Positions 1 through 5,020 of a stretch of DNA of 7,626 bases are shown piece after piece. The notes under the pieces are model-generated. The model was not told where the DNA came from. It worked only from the letters and a program-made list of their open reading frames with translations, and searched no databases. The stretch spans positions 1-7,626 of the forward strand of contig JAYVCI010000176.1 of NCBI GenBank assembly GCA_043750035.1, given 5' to 3'. Numbering within the stretch: position 1 is the stretch's first letter; the number at the start of each line of letters is the position of its first letter. This DNA comes from CANJUD01 sp043750035. GTDB taxonomy: Bacteria > Bacteroidota > Bacteroidia > UKL13-3. The position numbers and the translations under genes were made by a program.

Positions 1-225
1 ACAGGATCAAGGCCTTTTGGACAATGTTCTCCCACTACCAAAAACCGAGTACGTTTATTGTGGATTTATGTAATGTTAATTTTTCGGTTTAATATAATAA
101 TACATCGTTTGACATGTGAAATAATTTTTCACAAAGATATGAATTAATTATTAAAACGCACTACTTATTATTTAACAATCCCTAAGTAATGGTATTATAT
201 TGCCCATATTCTGAAATAAGTTCAA
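1..225. other. Left-edge stretch without a defensible gene
   Basis: No complete gene is visible here. Plus-strand reading frames are open from the window edge to a stop near 73 (23 codons), 92 (29 codons) or 147 (49 codons), so one could be the tail of an upstream gene, but none is recognisable. A minus-strand frame is also open from about 66 to position 1 but has no ATG. From about 74 the sequence is very AT-rich and looks intergenic. It contains an inverted repeat at 115-133 and an exact minus-strand TAnnTTTG element at 132-139, both listed separately. Confidence 0.5.
115..133. repeat. Small perfect inverted repeat, 7-bp arms
   Basis: TGTGAAA (115-121) and TTTCACA (127-133) are perfectly complementary around the 5-nt loop TAATT. 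There is no T-run after it on either strand, so it is not a typical intrinsic terminator. It could be an operator or a chance AT-rich palindrome. Its right arm touches a minus-strand TATCTTTG element (132-139). Confidence 0.35.
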
Positions 226-255
226 TAAAAAAGCCACCCATTGCGGAGTGGCTTT
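226..255 (-). terminator. Intrinsic terminator of the TlpA-like gene
   Basis: Read on the minus strand, AAAGCCAC (255-248) pairs with GTGGC followed by a run of six T (237-227). CC/GG pairs extend the stem past a one-base bulge, and a short GCAAT loop closes it. It begins about 25 nt after the stop of the thioredoxin-like gene at 279. This is the clearest intrinsic terminator in the window. The plus-strand version has only TTT after the stem, so it would work poorly in that direction. Confidence 0.85.
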
Positions 256-278
256 GTAAAATGTTATAATTAATTCTC

Positions 279-779
279 TTATTGTGCAGTTAATTTTTTC
301 AATTTTTCCTCCAATTGGAATTCATCGCCCGTTAGGTAGCCATTGTGCTCATCTACGATATTTCCATTTTTATCAACCAATACCATATAAGGTACCGATG
401 GGGCACTCAACTTTTGTTTAAGCTCTTCGCTGGCATCAAGCAATACATCGAAATCCCAACCTTGAGAAGCTACGAAAGGCTTTACTTTTGCTGAGGTACG
501 GGCATTGTCAATGGATACTGCTACCAAGTCTACATTGTATTTTGTTTTCCAGGTATCCATCAAATCGTTGATGGCATTTATTTCTTGGATACAAGGTTTG
601 CACCATGTAGCCCAAAGTGATATAATGGTGATACGACCCGTTTTTCCGTAGTCGGCTACATTTTTTTCTATACCATTAATATCTTTTAGCTTTACATCGG
701 GCAACCTTTTGGTTTGCTTAAAACTTTGAAGTGCAAAAGCACTGGTGGCCATTAGGCTGAGTAAAATTATTCTTTTCAT
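279..779 (-). CDS. Exported TlpA/AhpC-like thioredoxin-fold protein
   Basis: This 166-residue protein probably acts as a thiol-disulfide oxidoreductase outside the cytoplasm. Residues 1-16 form a signal peptide (Lys-Arg, a hydrophobic stretch, then SAFA as a plausible cleavage site). The thioredoxin fold follows: LWATWCKPC carries the redox pair Cys60/Cys63, and SVPYMVLVDKNG supplies the conserved cis-proline (Pro130) and the beta strand after it. The WCxPC type is typical of the TlpA/ResA/AhpC-TSA family, whose members reduce apocytochrome c or periplasmic protein thiols; the substrate here is unknown. The protein is short, essentially one domain without the N-terminal extension of larger Bacteroidota TlpA proteins. 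It is monocistronic: its promoter-like -7 element lies at 826-833 and a strong terminator follows it. It is divergent from rnhA. The family is certain, the specific role is not. Confidence 0.93.
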   Translation of the reverse strand: MKRIILLSLMATSAFALQSFKQTKRLPDVKLKDINGIEKNVADYGKTGRITIISLWATWCKPCIQEINAINDLMDTWKTKYNVDLVAVSIDNARTSAKVKPFVASQGWDFDVLLDASEELKQKLSAPSVPYMVLVDKNGNIVDEHNGYLTGDEFQLEEKLKKLTAQ

Positions 780-825
780 GGTCTTGTTTTTTGTCTTTAA
801 TTCAATAGTGATGCCAAAGACGCAA

Positions 826-833
826 CAAATGTA
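826..833 (-). promoter_or_regulatory. Bacteroidota -7 element for the TlpA-like gene
   Basis: The minus strand reads TACATTTG, an exact match to TAnnTTTG, 46 nt upstream of the start codon at 779. No TTG is found 17-23 nt further upstream, so the -33 half is weak or absent. The transcript would start near 820 and have a leader of about 40 nt. The expected -33 region falls inside the rnhA promoter. Confidence 0.55.
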
Positions 834-848
834 AAAAATAAAATTCGG

Positions 849-877
849 TTTGGTGCATACATATTTAAGTATTTTTG
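849..877 (+). promoter_or_regulatory. rnhA promoter, complete Bacteroidota consensus
   Basis: TTTG (849-852), 17 nt, then TATTTTTG (870-877) matches the Bacteroidota TTTG/TAnnTTTG promoter. Only 7 nt separate the -7 element from the rnhA ATG at 885, so the transcript should start at or within a few bases of the start codon. Confidence 0.7.
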
Positions 878-884
878 CAAACTG

Positions 885-1340
885 ATGGTAAATATATATA
901 CAGATGGGGCTTGCAGCGGGAATCCTGGTCCGGGCGGATATGGTGCTATCCTTACTTACAAAGAAAAAAGAAAAGAACTGAGTGGCGGATTTAAACTTAC
1001 CACCAACAACCGAATGGAACTACTTGCCTGTATTGTGGCATTGGAACAATTAAAAAACGAAGGAACGGAAGTCACTATTTGGTCAGATAGTAAATATGTG
1101 TGCGATGCCATTAACAAAGGCTGGTTATTGGATTGGATAAACAAAAAATTCAAAGGGAAAAAGAACCCAGACTTGTGGGCACAGTTTTATAGTTTGTATT
1201 CTTCGCACAAAGTAAAAATGCAATGGATAAAAGGCCATACAGGCCATGCAATGAATGAAAGGTGTGACCAGTTAGCAGTGGCGGCCTCGCAAGGTCCCAA
1301 TCTACAAACTGACCGATATTTTGAAGAGAACAGGGAGTAA
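885..1340 (+). CDS. rnhA: Ribonuclease HI
   Basis: Ribonuclease HI cleaves the RNA strand of RNA-DNA hybrids, removing R-loops and helping clear primers in the cytoplasm. The 151-residue protein is the normal length for the single-domain bacterial enzyme. The opening IYTDGACSGNPGPGG is the family signature and fixes the start at 885, because only four residues precede the catalytic Asp. The catalytic acids are Asp7, Glu45 (in NNRMEL), Asp68 (in WSDSKYV) and Asp128 (in NERCDQLA). The assisting His is His118 in IKGHTGH. The basic, Trp-rich stretch around residues 78-98 (GWLLDWINKKFKGKK) corresponds to the basic protrusion that binds the hybrid. The gene stands alone between its own promoter and a 237-bp gap. 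Its mRNA is predicted to have almost no 5' leader. Confidence 0.98.
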   Translation: MVNIYTDGACSGNPGPGGYGAILTYKEKRKELSGGFKLTTNNRMELLACIVALEQLKNEGTEVTIWSDSKYVCDAINKGWLLDWINKKFKGKKNPDLWAQFYSLYSSHKVKMQWIKGHTGHAMNERCDQLAVAASQGPNLQTDRYFEENRE

Positions 1341-1365
1341 AACCTGCGTCAGCTCCTTACCCCTT
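1332..1365 (+). terminator. Weak hairpin over the rnhA stop
   Basis: AGGGAGTAA (1332-1340, containing the stop codon) can pair with TTACCCCTT (1357-1365) at eight of nine positions around a 16-nt loop. The sequence after it is AT-rich (ATTAATTAC) but has no T-run. It may help end the rnhA transcript or protect its 3' end. It is a weak candidate. Confidence 0.25.
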
Positions 1366-1377
1366 ATTAATTACTAC

Positions 1378-1422
1378 AAAAACAAAACCCCGTCAGATGC
1401 AGGGGGAACAGCATTGGCGGGG
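1378..1422 (-). terminator. Minus-strand terminator-like hairpin with no gene upstream
   Basis: On the minus strand CCCCG (1422-1418) pairs with CGGGG (1392-1388). Inside it, ATGC pairs with GCAT across an internal loop, around a C-rich tip. The T-tract TTTTGTTTTT (1387-1378) follows immediately. The plus-strand reading has CAAAACC after the stem, so the structure points to the minus strand. No protein gene lies upstream on that strand for it to terminate. Confidence 0.45.
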
Positions 1423-1486
1423 CAAAACCACTAACCCATATTTCAGGGAAATTCAATATTGTAACGCCCGCACTAAAAGCTTGGTT
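1378..1486 (-). ncRNA. Candidate intergenic small RNA, about 105 nt
   Basis: A promoter-like pair on the minus strand (1491-1518) predicts a start near 1484-1487, and a hairpin plus T-tract ends at about 1378. Together they bound a transcript of roughly 105 nt lying wholly between rnhA and the sigma factor gene. It contains no ORF of note. An inverted repeat, TGTAAC (1460-1465) and GTTACA (1484-1489), could form a 5' hairpin if the start is early enough. I do not recognise it as 4.5S RNA, 6S RNA, tmRNA or a known riboswitch. The call rests only on signal arrangement, so confidence is low. Confidence 0.3.
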
Positions 1487-1490
1487 ACAG

Positions 1491-1518
1491 CAAAATTAAA
1501 AATATTTTTTTGATGCAA
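1491..1518 (-). promoter_or_regulatory. Promoter-like pair for the candidate small RNA
   Basis: The minus strand has TTG (1518-1516), a 17-nt spacer and TAATTTTG (1498-1491), an exact TAnnTTTG. The geometry equals that of the rnhA promoter. It points away from the sigma factor gene. In DNA this AT-rich such pairs do arise by chance. Confidence 0.35.
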
Positions 1519-1524
1519 CTGTTT

Positions 1525-1532
1525 TATCTTTG
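1525..1532 (+). promoter_or_regulatory. -7 element upstream of the ECF sigma gene
   Basis: TATCTTTG is an exact TAnnTTTG match 45 nt before the ATG at 1578, predicting a leader of about 40 nt. No TTG lies 17-23 nt upstream; the only TTTG (1509-1512) is 12 nt away, which is too close. The missing -33 half suggests weak expression, help from an activator, or use of an alternative sigma factor. Confidence 0.45.
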
Positions 1533-1577
1533 TTATCGTTAACATTTTTTGAGAGGTGATTATAATACTATTTTGCC

Positions 1578-2132
1578 ATGGACGAAGCTGAAATGATAGA
1601 AGGGTGCAAAAGGGGCGACAGGGCCGCACAACATAAACTTTATAAGTTGTATGCTGCCAAGATGTTTGCTGTTTGTTTCCGTTATGCTTCGGACAGGATG
1701 GATGCCGAGGATGTACTTCAAGAAGGATTTGTAAAGGTATTTAACGGCGTAGGTAAATACTTGCCCATTGGTCCTTTTGGGGCATGGGTAAAAACAATCA
1801 TGATCAATACCGCTATCCAGCACTATCGCCGCAACAAGCGTAGCATTATTGACAGCGTGGAATTTTTACCCGACAACAGTGCATCCGACCCTGGTATTAT
1901 AAGCAGCATGTCAGTAACTGAGGTGATGGACATGGTTAAAAAACTGCCCGATGGATATCGCCAAATTTTTAATTTGTATGCTGTAGAAGGTTATAAGCAC
2001 TACGAGATAGCTGAAATGCTGGGCATTAATGAGGGAACTTCTAAAAGCCAATACGCAAGGGCTAAAAAAAGTTTGCAAGAAATGATAGAGCCAAAACAAA
2101 GAATGATAGAACAAAAACAAAGCAATGGATAA
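1578..2132 (+). CDS. ECF-type RNA polymerase sigma-70 family factor
   Basis: This 184-residue protein is a two-domain alternative sigma factor that directs RNA polymerase to a specific promoter set. Region 2 spans about residues 20-88 and includes the core-binding DAEDVLQEGFVKVF (42-55) and the -10-recognising AWVKTIMINTAIQHYRRNK (69-87). After a linker rich in Asp and Ser, region 4 (about 115-170) holds the helix-turn-helix: LPDGYRQIFNLYAVEGYKHYEIAEMLGI, then EGTSKSQYARAK. There is no sigma region 1 or 3 and no extra C-terminal domain, as expected for ECF factors. The last 16 residues contain a duplicated heptad, MIEPKQR (169-175) and MIEQKQS (176-182). No FecR-like anti-sigma or SusC/TonB gene follows; instead its stop overlaps a membrane protein gene by 8 bp, implying translational coupling. 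Target genes are unknown. Confidence 0.95.
   Translation: MDEAEMIEGCKRGDRAAQHKLYKLYAAKMFAVCFRYASDRMDAEDVLQEGFVKVFNGVGKYLPIGPFGAWVKTIMINTAIQHYRRNKRSIIDSVEFLPDNSASDPGIISSMSVTEVMDMVKKLPDGYRQIFNLYAVEGYKHYEIAEMLGINEGTSKSQYARAKKSLQEMIEPKQRMIEQKQSNG
2081..2122 (+). repeat. 21-bp in-frame tandem duplication at the sigma gene 3' end
   Basis: Positions 2081-2101 and 2102-2122 are adjacent copies identical at 19 of 21 bases (differences at unit positions 10 and 12). The unit is a multiple of three, so it adds seven residues to the C-terminal tail without a frameshift. It ends 2 bp before the ATG of the overlapping downstream gene. Confidence 0.9.
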
Positions 2133-3432
2133 TTTTGAAATAAATATTAGGCACAAACTAGATGATGCCGAGCTTACACCACCTAAGGATATGTGGAGTA
2201 GAGTAGAGGCACAATTGCCCAAAGAAAATAAAAGGAGAGGCCTTGTTTGGATGATGTGGCTGCTACCGCTGTGTTTAATGGGAGGCGTAGCAATGTATTA
2301 TATTAATACCAACGATAAACAAACACAGCTTACCCAAAATGCGATTGAGCCTCCCGTAGCAAATAATGGAATCAAATTAGATAACGGTATTGTTCCTCCA
2401 AATTCAAACAATTCAAATGAGCCTGTAGCCAATCAGAATCCAATAGTAAATAGCGGCCAACTAGGTAGCGTGTTTGTAAGTGAGAGACCCAGTACGTTTA
2501 CACAACCTGATTTTACCAATACAGATGTTGACCATTATTATAATGACTTGGCAAATCTAAATTACATTAAAAGTTTAAATCTTTCTGCCTTAATACTTAA
2601 GAACGAATTACCCATTTATTTGCGGGTAAAACCTTATCAAGCACCCATACCTAGAATACCAGGAGGAGAAAACAACCCTAAAGGCAATAAAAACAGGGCT
2701 GACAAACCCTGTCGTTTTGTTTTTGAATCAGTAAACAATTTTTATTATTCTGGAAGGACTTTGAAGGCTACAAGTAACGCCAGTGCAGAGCAGGAAGATT
2801 ATGTAAAGCTAAGGAACAATATTGAATATGGCAAGGTTGGTTTTTCTGGAGGAATAGCAGTAAAATATTGTATTAGTAAAAACTTTATGGTAGGCACAGG
2901 AATAAGAATGACAATCTATAAAGAAGATTTGATTTATAACAAGCGGGAAGTAAATGTTTCATTTGAAGCACCTCCAATAGGAATTGATGAAAAGGTGAAG
3001 AAAAAATACCCTTATATGTTTACTAAACAAACGGACTCGATCTACGCAGGTCAGAATTATTATGGCGGAACCAATCGTTATCATTTCAAAGAGGTGCCGC
3101 TTACTTTTGGGTATTATCACTATGGCAAAAAATATAATTTCTATGGTGAGCCCGCTATTAGCTATTGCCGTATTAGTTACGTAAAAGCAAGTTTGCTCGA
3201 TTTGGACCATGTTGGTTTTACCACGGTAAACCAAATAGATGGATACGAAGGGGTATCACATATTTTCAATGCCTCTATCCGTGTAGGAGGAGGTATTAAT
3301 CTTACCAAATCTTTCTCCATAAATGCCGGATTTTATGCATCTAGGGCAATCACCCCGCTTATTAAATATACTTATGCGAAGCAATTACCATACACCTGTG
3401 GCATAACTTTAGGCTTCGAACAAAGGCTTTAA
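2125..3432 (+). CDS. Membrane-anchored protein with beta-barrel-like C-terminus, putative sigma partner
   Basis: The 435-residue product starts with a short charged segment (1-38) containing LTPPKDMWSRVEAQL, a pattern I associate with N-termini of Bacteroidota proteins encoded next to ECF sigma factors. A single hydrophobic helix follows at about 40-60 (VWMMWLLPLCLMGGVAMYYI), flanked by KENKRR on the inner side. Residues 61-130 are a low-complexity linker rich in Asn, Pro, Gln and Val. Residues 233-435 show alternating polar/aromatic strands typical of outer-membrane beta-barrel (PorT-like) domains: GFSGGIAVKYCISKNFMVG, then VPLTFGYYHYGKKYNFYGEP, and a C-terminus ending in GITLGFEQRL. There is no cleavable signal peptide or lipobox. 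The 8-bp overlap with the sigma gene suggests an anti-sigma or sensor role, which is inference: no known anti-sigma domain (zinc-binding ZAS or FecR) is visible. The barrel part could instead be a soluble periplasmic beta domain. Confidence 0.85.
   Translation: MDNFEINIRHKLDDAELTPPKDMWSRVEAQLPKENKRRGLVWMMWLLPLCLMGGVAMYYINTNDKQTQLTQNAIEPPVANNGIKLDNGIVPPNSNNSNEPVANQNPIVNSGQLGSVFVSERPSTFTQPDFTNTDVDHYYNDLANLNYIKSLNLSALILKNELPIYLRVKPYQAPIPRIPGGENNPKGNKNRADKPCRFVFESVNNFYYSGRTLKATSNASAEQEDYVKLRNNIEYGKVGFSGGIAVKYCISKNFMVGTGIRMTIYKEDLIYNKREVNVSFEAPPIGIDEKVKKKYPYMFTKQTDSIYAGQNYYGGTNRYHFKEVPLTFGYYHYGKKYNFYGEPAISYCRISYVKASLLDLDHVGFTTVNQIDGYEGVSHIFNASIRVGGGINLTKSFSINAGFYASRAITPLIKYTYAKQLPYTCGITLGFEQRL
2693..2724 (+). 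terminator. Terminator-like hairpin inside the barrel-protein gene
   Basis: ACAGGG (2693-2698) and CCCTGT (2707-2712) form a perfect 6-bp stem with an 8-nt loop, followed after CG by TTTTGTTTTT (2715-2724). It lies at codons 190-200, between the linker and the barrel-like domain. The stem is short, so termination would be partial at best. Confidence 0.25.
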
Positions 3433-3441
3433 TATTTGTAA

Positions 3442-3475
3442 TTGACAAATTACTTTCATTTTCATATTACTTTTG
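3442..3475 (+). promoter_or_regulatory. Promoter of the exported protein gene
   Basis: TTG (3442-3444), a 23-nt spacer and TACTTTTG (3468-3475), an exact TAnnTTTG, lie in the 66-bp gap before the chosen start at 3499. The predicted leader is under 20 nt. The element overlaps the more upstream in-frame ATG (3442), which is therefore not the start. Confidence 0.55.
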
Positions 3476-3498
3476 CTACCAAACATTACAAAAGTAAG

Positions 3499-5016
3499 AT
3501 GAGAAAACTATTTGCTTTCACGCTCACCATTATCGTGAGCACAACATTCGTTCACGCTCAAAAAGCATTTGGCTTTGGCAACAAAATTACCATGGAACAT
3601 GGCATGGTATCACCATTTTGCGTGTACTCAAAGGGCAAAACCTATATGATTATTTGCCCTGCCAAAAACACAAATGAAAACGGGAGTACCGAAAGTTATA
3701 TAGATGAATATGATCATAAGGCAACCAAAATAAGTAGCAAGAAAGTAAAGCTGCTCAATGAATCTAACAAGCCACACACACTTCACAAGGTGGTTAAGTC
3801 GCAAGATAAACTGTTTATGATAAACAGTTATTATGATAAGACAGATAAGAAATTGGCTATTTATGGAGGCTATCTAAGTGTAGAAGATGGCGAGCCTGAT
3901 GGAGGCATGGGGCGTGAGTTGGTGGGTTTTGAAACCAAAAAACCAGAGGAGTTTGTTGGGGTTGTTCATACCTATTCGCCTGACAGTACCAAAGTTGCTT
4001 TTTTTATGTACCGTTTATATTTGCAAGGCAAAGAAGAGAAGATGGATGTACATGTATGCGTGCTCGATGCATTGGCAAACACCACTGATCAGCCCCGCAT
4101 TTTGGAAATACCTGTTCCCAAAAACAACAACTTACGTTTGTCTCCCACGGTAGGCAATGATGGGAGCATATTTGTTTTAGCTTGTTTTGGCAGCCTCAGT
4201 GCTCAAAAGAAAGTACAACAGTCTTTCAAAATGTTCTCTAAAGACAATTCAGACCAAACTCAATCTGCCGATATGCAATTGAACAGTATGAAAACCATAT
4301 CGCACTTTAATGCCCAGGTAATGCCCAATAATTTTGTATTGGTAACTGGTTATTACTCTAGCAAACCCAACTTGGACGTGGTTGATGGAGTGTTCAGTTA
4401 TTTCTTTGATCCGGCAAAAAGTGAATTCACTACTGCTGAAGTTTTTGATTTGGTTAATGAAGTATTGCCTGTGGTAAAAGGCAACCCAAAAGACCCTAAG
4501 GATAAAACGGTGCATACTTTTGCTACAAGCAGGGTGTTTTTCGACAATACTGGAGGTTATTATTTGGTGAGTTATCAATATAAAGACCCGTCCGATGCAC
4601 TAAAATACAATAGCCTTAGCAAGAAATTTGAATACAAACTCTCTTATGAAACCTATATGAGAAATGTGATGGTGAGCCGATTTGATGCTGAAGGAAAAAT
4701 GGAGTGGCAAAAAGCTTATGCAGCAACTACCATGCACAGCGGCAAATTTATTCAAAGCCTATACTTAATGACAGGCGTGGGAACAGATGCCCGGTTTTAT
4801 ATTATAGGTGCGGATGGTGTCGTTAAATCGAGCAAAGGCAGTTTGGGTGATCCAGACAATTATCCCAACCCGATGCTGTATTGGCCAACTGGCGAAACCA
4901 CATTTGTAAATATCGGACATTCGCCCAGCATGTCAGGTGGTTTTTATATAAATACTTTAGATATGTGGGCTGCCGAGAAAAAAGGAAAAGTAGAAGTAGA
5001 AAAGAAAAAGAAATAA
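3499..5016 (+). CDS. Exported protein of unknown function
   Basis: I do not recognise this family. The start at 3499 is chosen because it opens directly with a signal peptide: MRKL, a hydrophobic core (FAFTLTIIVSTTF) and a VHA/Q cleavage site at residue 20. The in-frame ATG at 3442 would add 19 unrelated residues and sits inside the promoter. The mature part, about 485 residues, has recurrent strand-turn-strand elements with Asp/Asn-Gly turns (GNDGSIFVLA at 219, DNTGGYYLVS at 349, DAEGKMEWQ at 396, GADGVVKS at 437), which could suit a beta-propeller. No catalytic motif, lipobox or type IX secretion C-terminal domain is visible. It ends in the lysine-rich tail EKKGKVEVEKKKK. It follows the sigma/barrel pair on the same strand but has its own housekeeping-type promoter, so membership in that operon is uncertain. 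A periplasmic location is likely. Confidence 0.85.
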   Translation: MRKLFAFTLTIIVSTTFVHAQKAFGFGNKITMEHGMVSPFCVYSKGKTYMIICPAKNTNENGSTESYIDEYDHKATKISSKKVKLLNESNKPHTLHKVVKSQDKLFMINSYYDKTDKKLAIYGGYLSVEDGEPDGGMGRELVGFETKKPEEFVGVVHTYSPDSTKVAFFMYRLYLQGKEEKMDVHVCVLDALANTTDQPRILEIPVPKNNNLRLSPTVGNDGSIFVLACFGSLSAQKKVQQSFKMFSKDNSDQTQSADMQLNSMKTISHFNAQVMPNNFVLVTGYYSSKPNLDVVDGVFSYFFDPAKSEFTTAEVFDLVNEVLPVVKGNPKDPKDKTVHTFATSRVFFDNTGGYYLVSYQYKDPSDALKYNSLSKKFEYKLSYETYMRNVMVSRFDAEGKMEWQKAYAATTMHSGKFIQSLYLMTGVGTDARFYIIGADGVVKSSKGSLGDPDNYPNPMLYWPTGETTFVNIGHSPSMSGGFYINTLDMWAAEKKGKVEVEKKKK

Positions 5017-5020
5017 TAGA

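Noticed and set aside
115..133. CRP/FNR-like site TGTGA...TCACA
   Set aside because: The half-sites are 9 nt apart, whereas the CRP consensus requires 6, and there is no adjacent regulated gene in view.
1509..1512. TTTG as the -33 element of the sigma gene promoter
   Set aside because: It is only 12 nt from the -7 element, while the known range is about 17-23 nt.
1397..1513. Plus-strand 38-codon ORF in the rnhA-sigma gap (begins MQGEQHWRGK)
   Set aside because: The frame is open for about 60 codons, but there is no promoter-like element before it, it overlaps the minus-strand hairpin, and the product resembles nothing I know.
3442..3498. Upstream ATG giving a 524-residue version of the exported protein
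   Set aside because: The extra 19 residues hide the signal peptide, and this ATG lies inside the predicted promoter; the start at 3499 begins a normal signal sequence.
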